Source of the DNA: Cephalotus follicularis
Lineage: Eukaryota > Streptophyta > Magnoliopsida > Oxalidales > Cephalotaceae
Assembly: GCA_001972305.1 (NCBI GenBank)
Contig: BDDD01000711.1
Coordinates: forward strand, 628,839 to 692,838
Direction of reading: 5' to 3'
Length of the DNA: 64,000 nt
Shown here: piece after piece, positions 1-10,842 of the stretch
How positions within the stretch are numbered: position 1 is the stretch's first letter
Layout: every line of letters starts with the position of its first letter
The notes under the pieces: model-generated
What the model was told of the DNA's origin: nothing
Databases searched by the model: none
Seen by the model: only the letters and a program-made list of their open reading frames with translations
Translations under genes and position numbers: made by a program

Positions 1-1379
1 GGTTAATCCAGAATGTTGATGAGGGTAAGCAGTTAGAGTTCCGTGTGGATGAGCATGGAGTGATCTGGTTGGGTAGTCGGTTGTGTGTGCCGGTAGATAC
101 TACTATCAGAGATGCTGTTTTGTCAGAGGCGCACAGTTCTCCATTCTCCATACATCCAGGTTCTACAAAAATGTATAGGGACTTGAAGCGGAATTTTTGG
201 TGGAATGGAATGAAGAGGAACGTAGCCGAGTATGTAGGGAGGTGTTTGATCTGTCAATAGGTTAAGATTGAGCACCAACGAGCCAGTGGTTTGTTACAGC
301 CCTTGGAAGTTCCAGTTTGGAAATGGGAGAGCATAGCAATGGACTTTGTTACAGGATTGCCAAGGACGTTCAAGAGAAATGATACCATCTGAGTAGTGGT
401 GGATCGTTTGACTAAATTGACACATTTCCTGGCTATCAGGGAGAACTTTTCTGTAGACCGATTGACGGAAGTTTTTCAGCAAGAGATTGTGAGACTACAT
501 GGGACACCTGTATCTATTGTTTCGGATAGGGATCCTCGTTTCACGTCTAGATTTTGGAAGGGATTCCAGAAAGCTTGGGGAACACGGCTCAATTATAGTA
601 CAACTTTTCACCCACAGACAGATGGACAGTCAGAGAGGACCATCCAGACTTTAGAGGACATGCTGAGGTCTTGTGCATTAGAGTGGGCTGGAAACTGGGA
701 TGAGTATTTGAGCTTGGTGGAGTTCGCATATAATAATAGTTGGCATGCTAGCATTCGGATGGCTCCGTTTGAGGCACTGTATGGGAGAAAATGTCGATCT
801 CTGACATGTTGGGATGAGGTTGGGGAGAGAGCTATCGAAGGACCTGAGCTAGTTCAGATCACTACTGAAAAAGTGACTGTAGCTAGGGAGAGACTGAAAG
901 CAGCTCAATCCCGACAGAAGAGTTATGCAGACAAACATCGGAGGGAATTAGAATTTAGAGTTGGTGAACACGTATTTCTAAAAGTTTCACCATGGAAAGG
1001 AGTCCGAAGGTTTGGGCTGAAAGGAAAGTTGAGTCCACGATTTATCGGGCCGTTAGAAATTCTAGAAAAGATTGGAGCGGTTGCTTACCGGTTAGCTTTG
1101 CCTCCACAGTTATCCCATGTTCATAACGTGTTCCATGTGTCTATGTTAAGGGGTTACCAGTACCATCCCTTGCACGTGGTTCACTACCCTTTTGATAGTA
1201 TTCGCGAGGACTTGTCTTGCGATGAGGAGGCTGAGGCCATTTTGGATAGACAAGAGAGGATTACTCGTAGAAAGACCATCCCTTTTGTAAAAGTCTTGCG
1301 GAAGAATCATCTCGAAAGCGAAGCTACTTGGGAGTTGGAGGAGCATATTCGAGAGGAATATCCTCGCCTGTTTGAATAA
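1..1379 (+). pseudogene. G1 gypsy pol 3' end: integrase plus chromodomain-like tail
   Basis: C-terminal part of a Ty3/gypsy polyprotein, Tekay-like chromovirus. One frame runs from base 3 to 1379 and is broken by only two stop codons, TAG at 258-260 and TGA at 390-392. In order it shows the integrase HHCC zinc finger (H..H near 130-155, CLIC at about 243-254), the catalytic core with D at 342-344 (MDFVTGLP), D at 525-527 (SDRDPRF) and E at 633-635 (DGQSER), giving D,35,E spacing, then the GPL/GPY-type C-terminal domain (near 1040-1150) and a short chromodomain-like tail (EATWELEE near 1317-1340). Integrase would insert the cDNA copy and the tail would steer it to chromatin. The 5' gag, protease, RT and RNase H lie left of the window. 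The TGA is most simply a mutated Trp codon. Defective, but otherwise well preserved. Confidence 0.93.
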
Positions 1380-1420
1380 GGTATGTATATGGTTGTGATT
1401 TTGGGACGAAATCTTTCTTT

Positions 1421-1432
1421 AGGGGGGGTGGA
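1421..1432 (+). other. G1 polypurine tract
   Basis: A purine run (AGGGGGGGTGGA) lies directly before the LTR that opens with TGTAATATCCCG at 1433. In LTR retrotransposons this is the primer for plus-strand DNA synthesis. Its place about 40 bases after the pol stop codon fits the Tekay layout. Confidence 0.85.
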
Positions 1433-1830
1433 TGTAATATCCCGTTTCTATGCTTACATGTTTATTGTTGGGTGTATACCTTTTGATATATGCTATGGTT
1501 TGTGAACGCTTTGATTTTTAGTTTGAAATTCTTTTATTTTTGATTTCTGGGCACAAAGTGCCGACGCTCTTATTAGAACCGCCGACGCTTTGGGTGCTCA
1601 GTGACACGTTGACGCCAAAACGTGTGACATCGACACGTTTTGTACTCAAGTGTTTAACCATCGATGATTTTTGAGAAACCGGCGACGCTTTGGTCGTCTT
1701 CCTTAATTTTTTTGGACGGTGACAGTGTTTTTGGAATGTTGGATTCTTTCCTTCCTTTGGCTATCCGATCTTCCTTATGTATCTGACGCGCTTTGGTTTA
1801 TTTGGTAATGTCTTAAAACACCAAGATTTC
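1433..1830 (+). repeat. G1 3' LTR, first part
   Basis: Begins TGTAATATCCCG right after the polypurine tract. It is cut at 1830 by insertion of copia element C1 and resumes at 8725, so the whole LTR is about 2.5 kb. It contains no ORF of note. Bases 1555-1700 hold a degenerate array of CCGACGCTTT and ACATCGACAC words (see findings). The last five bases, ATTTC at 1826-1830, should be the C1 target site, but the C1 right end is truncated, so the duplicate is lost. Confidence 0.88.
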
Positions 1831-3021
1831 TATTGACGATTTAGTCTCAATCTTAGTTTTGATGATAACATATTTGCATTTGACAAGTTTACTTGATGTG
1901 CAAGAAATTACAAGTTCAATACCAAAGCAAAAATACCATATGCAGAAGAAGACATCGACTTTCAAGGAATAACATCGACGTCCGTACAGAAAGACATCGA
2001 CTACTTTAAAGAAGACATTGACGCCTTTCATGCCAGAAGTTACAGGACAATTTGTAGTAATGACATCGATGCTTATCAGTAAAGACATCGACGCCCGTAC
2101 TAAAGAAGTCGATCCCTATCTAAAAGACATCGACGTCTTTAGGTGCCAAAGTTACAGGACCATTTCAAGTGAAGACATCGATGCTTATCAGTAAAGACAT
2201 CGACGTCCGTACTAAAGATATCGACGCCTTTCTATAGACATCGACGCCTTTCTAGAGCTACCTGCATTTCCCAGAAAATACATCGACTCCCACAGAAGAA
2301 GACGATGTGATGTTCAAAGATTCAAATCCTGGAGATTTCCCAGAAAAGACATCGACTCCTTTAAAAAGACATCGACGTCTTTTTAAATGAACAAGACCCG
2401 GGAAACCTGGAACGGCTAGTACGAGCACTTCCAACGGCTATCAACTACAAAGACATCGACGCCTTTTCTAAAGAAGTCGACGTCTTTATGTCAGCAGAAG
2501 ACAAATTCAAAGATTGCAACTACACATTATTAAATCAAAAGCTTCCATGATTCATGCAACGGCTACAAAACTTTTATGGCTATAAAAGGAAGACTGAAAC
2601 CTCAGAGAATATAAATTGAAAAACAAGAATTTAGAATTACTCACATCAATCACACAACATCAAGAGAAATTTCATATTCAAGCATACTTGTGTAAAAAGC
2701 TCAAAGTGCTCTATATTGCTCTACAAAGCTTCTAAGCTTTATTCTTTAAGATTATCTGAGTGTTTCATATTGAGAGCTGTATTTTTCATACCTACCTATT
2801 TGAGAGGTCATCTTGTAAACACCTTTTATCATTACTTGTAAAAGAGGAGAATCCTCTAAGGCTTTGAGGTCAAGGTCTTGTGATTGAGGTCAATCACGAA
2901 TTTGTGAGGTGTAACGAATTGTTGCCTTAATCAATTCGAGATAGTGGAAACTGAAGGAGCTCCCTTGGGAAAAGTGGACGTAGGCAAGAGTTAGCCGAAC
3001 CACTTTAAATTTCAGAGAATT
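1831..3021 (+). repeat. C1 5' LTR
   Basis: Starts TATTGACGATTTAG, matching TGTTGACGATTTAG of the 3' LTR at 8337 with the terminal TG mutated to TA. Bases 1945-2490 carry about 18 degenerate copies of ACATCGACG(T/C)C, and a segment of about 110-120 bases (near 2033-2095 and 2143-2215) is imperfectly duplicated. There is a TATA-like stretch (GGCTATAAAAGG) at 2578-2589, a plausible core promoter. The right end is approximate: the usual LTR end and tRNA primer site are missing, and the sequence passes straight into the middle of gag. Confidence 0.85.
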
Positions 3022-4044
3022 GGATCACTCATGACACATGAAATGACCATCAAAAATCATGAGGAAGATGAAGAACAAGACAAAAAGAAGAAGAAAGTCA
3101 TTGCATTCAAGTCCTCTACACCGGACTCAAGTGAGGAAGAAAGTGATGATGAAATGGCTTTAATCACAAGAAGATTCAAGAAGTATCTAGCTAAGAAAAA
3201 GTTTGGGAACAAACATTTCAAGAAGACATTCCCATCAAAATCCGAAGCAAAGAAGAAAGAGATAGTTTGTTTTGAATGCAATAAACCCGGACATTACAAG
3301 AGTGAATGTCCAAGATTGAAGAAAGCAAAGGACACTATCAAAAAGAAGAAAGCAATGCTTGCCACTTGGTCGGATAGTGATGAATCAAGTTCCGAAGAAG
3401 AAGCAGACCAAGAGGTAGCACAAATAGCATTAATGGCAATCAACGATAGTGATCAAGATGAAGATGAAGATGAAGATGAGAATGAGGTAAGTGAACTACT
3501 AGAACTTCTTGAGAAATTTAGCTTAGAAAACTCTTCTCTTAAAAAGACCATTAAATCTATTAATAGAGAAAATGCTAGTCTAAAACATGATTTAGAATGT
3601 TTATCAAATAAGTCACTAGATGATAACATTATTTCTTTAGAAAAAGAAAATGAGACTTTGAAGGTTGAAATTGATGCCCTTGAAAAGACTTTTTCAAAAT
3701 TTTCAAATAGTAGTGAGAAACTTGATAAACTCTTAGGTCTTCAAAGATGTGTTTTCAACAAAGCTGGCCTAAGTTATGATGAGATGAATAACGTTAAACA
3801 TTTTCAAAAGTATCTTGAAAAGAAGGATAAGCAAAAGATCTCATCTAGCATGACTTGTAATTATTGCAAAAGACATGGCCACACTACACACACATGCTAT
3901 CGCAAGAAAAATGACATGCACACAAGAAATTTGTTATTAAAAAATAAATTGTTGAAAGTAAGAACTATATGGGTTCCTAAAGGAACATTTATTACTAACC
4001 CCCCCGGACCCAAAGCAACTTGGGTACCAAAGGCTTCAACATAA
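3022..4044 (+). pseudogene. C1 gag, N-terminal half deleted
   Basis: Open frame with the nucleocapsid half of copia Gag. It is rich in Lys and acidic runs, with a CCHC zinc knuckle (CFECNKPGHYKSEC, near 3268-3309), a long coiled-coil-like stretch (near 3480-3730) and a second knuckle (CNYCKRHGHTTHTC, near 3856-3898). Compared with C2, the N-terminal capsid-like domain and the primer-binding site are gone; the join is at about 3022, where LTR sequence meets the gag word GSLMTHE. No normal start codon context remains. It would have packaged element RNA. Confidence 0.85.
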
Positions 4045-5879
4045 ATTTTCTTGTTTTGTAGGTGTACCAAAGAAAAATCGTTGGTACATCGATAGTGGAT
4101 GTTCCAAGCACATGACAGGTAATAAACGCCTATTCATAACTTGGAAACCTAAAGACGGAGGAAACGTAACCTTTGGAGACAATACAAAAGGACAAATCGT
4201 TGGAACCGGATCTATAGGTAACAAGGACATTTCTATTTCTAATGTGTTGCATGTAAAAGGACTCAAACACAATCTCTTGAGCATAAGTCAATTATGTGAC
4301 AAGAATTGTAGAGTTATTTTTGAAAACACTTCATGTAGAGTTGTAGACAACAACAAAAATGCTACTAAGTTTATTGGACAAAGAGAAGGCAATGTTTATG
4401 TTATTAATTTAAATGATCTTCAAAATCGAAATGTAAAATGCCTTGTCTCCTTGAATGAAGATAGTTGGATGTGGCATAGAAGGCTTGGACATGTGAGTAT
4501 GAGAACAATTGCAAAAATTTTGAAACATGACCTAGTTAAAGGTCTTCCAAAATTGAGTTTTCAAAAGGACAAATTATGTGACGCTTGCCAACAAGGTAAA
4601 CAAATAAGAGCAAGTTTTAAACCTACAAACATTGTTGCAACTTCTCGGCCACTCGAACTACTTCATATGGACCTTTTTGGACCAATAAACATAAGAAGCT
4701 TAGGAGGTAAATCATATGCCTATGTTATTGTTGATGATTACACTAGGTACACATGGGTTTACTTTTTAGCACATAAAACTGAAACTTTTACTTTCTTTGC
4801 CAATTTTGTAAAATAGTTCAAAAAGAAAAAGGACTTTCAATTTTGAAAATTAGAAGTGACCATGGCAAAGAATTCGAAAATAATATTTTTGATGATTTTT
4901 GCATTCAAAATGGTTTTAAACATGAGTTTTCAACCCCTAGGACTTCTCAACAAAATGGTGTTGTTGAAAGGAGAAATAGAACTTTGGAAGAAATGACAAG
5001 AACAATGCTTTGCGAAAATGATTTACCAAAGTACTTTTGGGCGGAAGCCACAAACACCGCATGTTATATTTTAAATAGAACATCAATAAGGCCTATTCTC
5101 AAAAAGACTCCATCGAGTTATGGAAGGAGAGAAAGCCTAACATTGGTTACTTCCGTGCCTTCGGATGTAAATGCTTCATTCACAACAACGGAAAAGATCA
5201 ACTTGGTAAGTTTGACTCGAAAGCGGATGAAGGTATATTTCTTGGCTATTCTCTCTCTAGTAAAGCTTATAGATGTTTTAATAAGCGTACTTTATTAGTA
5301 AAAGAATCTATGCATATTGTATTTGATGAGTTGCATGATTCTACTTCACATGTGCATGATAGTATAGATTTTCATGGACCATCGGAAGACATAGATGTTG
5401 AACCTAAGGATAGCTACCAAAAAGAACTCATAGATAAGACTTACAAGGTTGTTAAAGACCACCCACATGAGGCTATCATAGGTGACATTCAACAAGGTAT
5501 TAGAACTAGAGCTAGAGCAAACACTTGTAACTATGTTGCATTCCTATCTCACCTAGAACCCAAAAACTTTGTAGAAGCAGAAAAAGATGCAAATTGGATT
5601 GTAGCTATGCAAGAAGAGCTAAACCAATTTGATAGAAACAAAGTTTGGTTTCTTGTACCTAGACCAAAGGACCATCTTGCTAAGAACCCAGTCCATCACT
5701 CTAGGACAAAACACATTGACATTAGATACCATTTCTTAAGAGAACACATAGAAAGTGGTGATATTGTTTTAGAGTATATTCCCACCGAAAAACAAGTGGC
5801 GGATATTTTCACAAAACCCTTAGATGAGATTTCTTTTTCTAAGTTTAGAAGAGAATTAGGTTTATGTGAACTTGAATGA
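4045..5879 (+). pseudogene. C1 pol: protease, integrase, remnant RNase H
   Basis: Domains in order: aspartic protease motif DSGCSKHMTG (near 4087-4116), GAG-pre-integrase zinc finger (H..H..CDAC, near 4470-4590), integrase core with D (HMDLFGP, near 4667), D (RSDHGKEF, near 4855) and E (GVVERRNR, near 4960-4980), then the start of RT (WIVAMQEELNQF, NKVWFLVPRP, near 5595-5668). At about 5670-5690 the frame jumps from PRPKDH directly to the C-terminal RNase H words HHSRTKHIDIRYHF. Compared with C2 this removes about 1.2 kb, including the RT active site. Frameshifts are visible near 4800, 5112 and before 5300. Non-functional. Confidence 0.9.
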
Positions 5880-6377
5880 TGTTTGAATGATATGTTTGAT
5901 TGAATGATAAATTGATGTGATGATTGTTTTTGGTTATTGTTCTGTTTTTGGCTTGATTTTCTGTTCTGTTTTACAAAAGAGTCGACTTCTTTTCTGGAAA
6001 TTCTATGTTTTACAAAATAAAGTCGACTCCTTTCTGGAAATTTTTTTTACTTATGAAAATCACGTCGATCCTCTTTGAAAAACATCGATCTCGTTGAAAC
6101 GCGTCGACTTCTTTTTAATCACGTCGACGTTTTTTACTCAGAAATCAACTTCTTCATAAAAACATTGATCTTATGTTCATTTATCTCTTCTACCCTATTC
6201 TGAGCAATTTCAAATTTTTTTTTCTCTCTGATTTTTTCTTTCAAAAATCATTCTACTATTTCGAAAAACATCTTCTAAACCCGTTTTCATCATCAAAAAC
6301 TCTTTTCGTCTCCTCAAATCCGTCTGTTTTCTGCATTCTCTGTGCTTTTTTATTGTGCACTCCAACTGTTTGTAAAA
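5880..6377 (+). promoter_or_regulatory. C1 spacer before the env-like ORF, with TCGAC array
   Basis: Non-coding gap between pol and the extra ORF. From about 5978 to 6175 it contains six or more degenerate copies of AGTCGACTTC, AGTCGACTCC and ACGTCGACG. The same kind of array occurs in the element's LTR and in the same gap of C2 (18170-18320). A role as promoter for the downstream ORF is an inference; I see no clear TATA box. Bases 6180-6377 are T-rich, as in plant 5' leaders. Confidence 0.5.
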
Positions 6378-7694
6378 ATGGTTAGATCAAAGTTTGCTGC
6401 CAAAAAGAAGGATGCTTCTTCCTCTCAGCCACCGAAATCTACTAAGAAGCAGAGGCTTGAGATTAGAGAACCTTCTCCTGATCCTGCTCTCCAATCGGAT
6501 TCCGAATCCGAAGAGCAAGTTCCTCTTAGGAATGTTGTTTTTGTGGACAAAAGAGTCATGGGAGGCAGAGATATCGACCTGGATTTCTGTTCCTCCAAGT
6601 TTTCTTTTGTGTCTTGGTTAGCTGATCTTCATCTCCTCCCTCTTGTTCAAATTTCTGACCCTTTTTACATAAAATTGGTCAAGGAATTTTATTCTAACCT
6701 TCGGATGGTTTCAAGCCCCAATGAGGAATTTGCACTATCCTCATCTGTTAAAGGGGAAAGAATTTATCTAAATGCTAGGATTCTAGCATCTATCTTACAC
6801 ATTCCCCATACCGGTCTATATGTTTTTGAACACAAAAAATGGCCGGAGGTTGAGGGTTTTCACCCTAACCAAATTTTGTCTCTTTTGTACCCTAATGATC
6901 CAAATGTTCATCCCAATATGGCTCTTACAACCAATAGATTATCTGTGGATCATAGGTTACTCCACCATCTTATTGTTCATCAAATTCTACCCACCGGTGG
7001 AGGGTATGCAAAATTGTCTAGGATGCAAGTTTTCCTTATGTGGTGCATCCTTTCCAAAATTGAGTTTTGTTTTCCTCTCCTCATGCTCAAGACTATGGTT
7101 AGAGCATTCTCACAAAAGAAATCTGTTCTACCTTTTGGCTCCATTCTTACCAAAGTCTTCCAACATTGTCATATTCGGCTAGAAGGAGAGATAGCAACCA
7201 AATTGAAGAAAGAAGACACGTACAACAAGAGTACTTTGAATCAGATGGGGTGGAAGAAACAGGAAGGGATTTGGACCTATTGCCCCAAAGTGGATCAAGG
7301 GCCAAGGATTGCTATTGAAGAGCAAGAAGACAATCCTCCTTGGGAAGCACATGGAGAAGCTGCACCTGCTCAGCCTCCAGCTCAAGGAAGCTCATCCTCT
7401 TCTGATTATGACAGGCTGATGGAGTTCATGCATTCTCAATTTGCTTCCAGGCAAGCCTCGCTTGATGATAAATTTCAACAAGTTAACACGCGGCTCACTA
7501 GATTGGAGAACGATCATAAAATACTTCATTCCGACTACGAAAATTTTGATGACACCATCTTCTACGATCTAAAAGTCTATAAGAGGCGTCTAAAAAGAAT
7601 GGAAGGAAAGCTTGCCGACTCCAAGACTATTGATCGTTGCGAAGAGACTTCGGGCGATGAATCCGAATCTGATACCCCTCCTCCTGCTGCCTGA
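6378..7694 (+). CDS. C1 env-like ORF (438 codons, intact)
   Basis: Uninterrupted ORF from ATG at 6378 (context AAAAATGG) to TGA at 7692. It begins with a basic, Ser-rich region (MVRSKFAAKKKDASSSQ), an acidic patch (SESEEQ), a globular central part with DHRLLHHLIVHQILPTGGGY and hydrophobic VFLMWCILSKIEFCFPLL, an acidic and Pro/Gln-rich linker, and a C-terminal coiled coil (FQQVNTRLTRLENDHKIL onward). It resembles the 'putative plant transposon protein' ORFs often found 3' of pol in plant retrotransposons. 'Env-like' rests on position only: I see no signal peptide or convincing membrane anchor. C2 has a broken homologue at 18434-19449. An upstream in-frame ATG at 6342 exists, but the protein family start seems to be MVRSK. 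Confidence 0.8.
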   Translation: MVRSKFAAKKKDASSSQPPKSTKKQRLEIREPSPDPALQSDSESEEQVPLRNVVFVDKRVMGGRDIDLDFCSSKFSFVSWLADLHLLPLVQISDPFYIKLVKEFYSNLRMVSSPNEEFALSSSVKGERIYLNARILASILHIPHTGLYVFEHKKWPEVEGFHPNQILSLLYPNDPNVHPNMALTTNRLSVDHRLLHHLIVHQILPTGGGYAKLSRMQVFLMWCILSKIEFCFPLLMLKTMVRAFSQKKSVLPFGSILTKVFQHCHIRLEGEIATKLKKEDTYNKSTLNQMGWKKQEGIWTYCPKVDQGPRIAIEEQEDNPPWEAHGEAAPAQPPAQGSSSSSDYDRLMEFMHSQFASRQASLDDKFQQVNTRLTRLENDHKILHSDYENFDDTIFYDLKVYKRRLKRMEGKLADSKTIDRCEETSGDESESDTPPPAA

Positions 7695-8336
7695 TCTTGT
7701 TGTTGTTTCTGTTTTCTATTTGTTGCTATTTTTGTTTTGTTTGATGTTGTAATGAAACTTGATGTTCATTTCTTTTATGAATGTTGTAAAGACAATGTTT
7801 TGTTAATGAATTTATGATATTAATGAAATGTTTATGTGTTTATGAAATTATGTTTATGAGATGATGTTTATACAGTTTTATGAATTGTGTTGTATGAATA
7901 TATATTTGATTTGTGGTATAATTGTGTTGAATGAATTATTGCCGATAATTATGTTCATTGCCGATATTTTGATATTTTTATGCATAATGCCTATATTCAC
8001 TCTCTTTACCCTGGTTTTTATTAAGGGGGAGCTAATATTTTCTGCCTTTTGTAGAACTTTTTGATGATATACAAAAAAGGGGGAGAATAAGCTCAAAATA
8101 TGTTAGTATCAAAGGGGGAGAATAGGGCTTAAGCTCAAAGTTAAGCTCAAAGTTATTGGTTATTGGGAGAAATTGTTCAAGGAAGCTAAACTTATAGCTT
8201 ATTTGATATTGCATGAACTTACAATTGCTTACATTATAATTTGTCTCTATTGGTATTCGCTTATATTTTTTAAATTGGTATTACTTTAATTTATGCCTTT
8301 TGAGCAAATTTTTGTCATCATCAAAAAGGGGGAGAT
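7695..8336 (+). other. C1 3' untranslated region and polypurine tract
   Basis: AT-rich and without a credible gene; the short ORFs on both strands look random. Purine tracts AAAAAAGGGGGAG (about 8080) and AAAGGGGGAG (about 8112) precede the last one, AAAAAGGGGGAGAT at 8323-8336, which directly abuts the 3' LTR and is the likely plus-strand primer. Repeated GGGGGAG tracts are common in SIRE-like elements. Confidence 0.75.
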
Positions 8337-8724
8337 TGTTGACGATTTAGTCTCAATCTTAGTTTTGATGATAACATACTTGCATTTGACAAGTTCACTT
8401 GATGTGCAAGAAATTACAAGTTCAATACCAAAGCAAAAATACCATCTACAGAAGAAGACATCGACTTTCAAGGAATAACATCGACGTCCGTACAGAAAGA
8501 CATCGACTACTTTAAAGAAGACATCGACGCCTTTCATGCCAGAAGTTACAGGACAATTTGGAGTAATGACATCGATGCTTATCAGTAAAGACATCGACGT
8601 CCGTACTAAAGAAGTCGATCCCTATCTAAAAGACGTCGACGTCGTTAGGTGCCAAAGTTACAGGACCATTTCAAGTGAAGACATCGATGCTTATCAGTAA
8701 AGACATCGACGTCCGTACTAAAGA
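8337..8724 (+). repeat. C1 3' LTR, truncated
   Basis: Starts TGTTGACGATTTAG and matches the first ~390 bases of the 5' LTR (1831-2222) with about 10 differences. It stops at ACTAAAGA (8724), about 800 bases short of a full LTR. The following sequence belongs to the G1 LTR. The missing piece includes the expected CA end, so no target duplication is left. Confidence 0.88.
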
Positions 8725-10842
8725 ATTAATCAGACAAATTGTTTTTAAAACTCAAAACTCATTTCTGCATTTTTATCAAACACGAACAGCAACTTTGCAA
8801 GTCCTTTTCTGCATCGTTTTTGACGTATTTTGAAGGTAATTTCTAAACGAAAGTTGTAGTATGTATTATGTAGTTTATGTATCAACTGTTAGTTTCAAAT
8901 GCAAACATGCTAGAATTCGTTTTGATAATGTTTTAGAGGCCTGTTGAAATAAATTCTTGCTGTTTGAATTCATTATGTATTTCTTATCCTTACATGTTTG
9001 AATTGATACACCGGTGTTTAAAGCAATGAATTCATATTATAGATATATATATGTCACTGATTTTTTGGATTTATACACAGAAAAATTCGGATTGTAGTTA
9101 GGTTTGCATAAACTGTTTATATACCAGAAAATTATGTTTCAAAATGTGTTTTACTTTTTGTATGTAATCATATGTATATCTGGCGTTTTGAACTTAAAAA
9201 TAACGTCTTAAGAACCTGCATGTCGGTAATTATGCTTTATGTTTAAGAAAAATCAGATGTGGCCATGGATTTGAAACTATTTTCTGCAACTGGAATTATG
9301 TATTCGACGCAAACCGTCGACGCTTATTCCTTGAGCGTCGCCGCTTTGTACTGTTTTGTGCTGTGGTCAGTCGACTCCTTGCTCGACGCTTTGTCCATTT
9401 ATACAGCGAAACCGTCGACTCCTAAGTATAAACTGTCGACGCTTTATGACAGTTTTGATGTTTTGATCTTTTTATGTTATGTGATGTTTGGACTCATATG
9501 TTTAGGTCTTAATATCGTTCGTGGTGGAGTTTAGGACACTCTAGGATATTTTTGTCCGGTATTCATGTTTGTTTAGATTTTTCGACCAGCTAAGGTACGG
9601 ATTCTTCTTTTTTTGGTACTCCTTCGATTAAACTTTCATTAATTGATGATTTTGTACGTTTTATTGAACGGATTTATGTTCCTGGTTTTATTAGAAATAA
9701 AACTCATATTTTGATACAGATATTCTCATTTTGATAATAGTCTTATTAAAATGAATTTTATTACATCGGATATGGATATGCATATTTTCTGTTATCGTAA
9801 ACGTGTTATTGTTTTGGACATGGCTTCCACTTTAGGAAGTATGTTGAAATTTCAGATACATATCAGATTTTGATTTTGATTATGGTATAAAGTACGTTTA
9901 CGATTCTTTTTAAATAATTTCAGATATGTCTGGAGACAGTTTACATAAGTACATTTTAGAAATTGTTTTAGAATAAAACAAAGTTTTAGCATAATAACAT
10001 ATAGAGAAAAACCCTACCTATGAGGTATCATAGGCATGTTCTTTGGCACGGAGGACATGACACCTATCGTGGCGGTGTGATCGGTCTACGACGTCTCTTT
10101 TAAATATGTATCCTGAGAGTAGGATATGGATCCTTTTGAGGCGTATGAGTATACTCTAGTTATTGTCGGAATTCAGAAATTTATTATTTGGGATTGTTTG
10201 TGTAGTGCCATACACGACTTTTCCGTCAGAGCATGTGGGCCTCGCGAACCCCTTGTACCTATATATGTATGTATGTCGGAATTCTCTGTTATGGAATTAT
10301 GAAATCAGATAATGTTTTGAATTATGATGTTTTTATAACTGCACACTTTTAAATATTCTGCTTTACATTTTAAAGAATATTTACTATGTTACTTTACTGA
10401 ATTTAAAGTTCAAGTTATCCTGTCTACCGTTTACTGTTTTAATTCCTTATCCGTACTGAGGTTTGCTCAGCCGCGTTTTTGTTTCTATGCGGCAGGTTTT
10501 CAGGAGCATGGGGAAAATGTGTGATGAGAGTTACCCACTTGTCAGAGGATCATTGGTCCTTGTGTTTTCCAGTAGAATCAGATTAGTTTTCAGTAAAACC
10601 AGTTTCAGATTTTGGTTTTGTTCCGGTTACGTTTTCATCTTAAATAATATTTGGATATCGGATTATGGTTTGTTTTTATTTATGATTGGTTAAATTTTCA
10701 GACACTATCTTATATCAATTTGCTATAAGTTATGATATTAGACCACCACATCCATTTCGCATCAGTCTATTGTTTAGGTATTCCGTTATGTTTCAGTTTG
10801 GTATTATGACCTGTAAGGGCTCCCATCATCGGGGGTGTTACA
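8725..10842 (+). repeat. G1 3' LTR, second part
   Basis: Continues the LTR interrupted at 1830 and ends GGGGGTGTTACA at 10842, the inverted partner of the opening TGTAATA. It matches solo LTR S1 (27831-30515, opposite strand), for instance around the block CTCAGCCGCGTTTTTG (10468) and the closing words. Bases 9300-9445 hold a second TCGAC array (CCGTCGACGCTT, AGTCGACTCC, CTGTCGACGCTT). It is followed by CTGAC (10843-10847), the expected target duplication; its partner should lie left of the window. No coding sequence. Confidence 0.88.

Larger units (their letters stand above)
1831..8724 (+). mobile_element. C1: SIRE-like Ty1/copia element, internally deleted
   Basis: A copia element nested in the G1 LTR. 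Order: 5' LTR, gag, protease/integrase, remnant RT/RNase H, an env-like ORF, polypurine tract and a truncated 3' LTR. The ORF after pol and the gag with two CCHC knuckles place it in the SIRE/Maximus group. It lacks the primer-binding site, the N-terminal half of gag and nearly all of RT, so it could not copy itself. Its two LTR ends differ at about 10 of roughly 394 aligned positions by my count, so the insertion is fairly young. Only about 388 bases of the 3' LTR remain. Confidence 0.9.

Noticed and set aside
1945-2490. CRISPR-like repeat array
   Set aside because: Repeat words are 8-13 bases, degenerate and unevenly spaced, and the context is a plant LTR.
6378-7694. True viral envelope gene
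   Set aside because: No signal peptide, glycoprotein-like cysteines or clear membrane anchor. Called env-like by position only.
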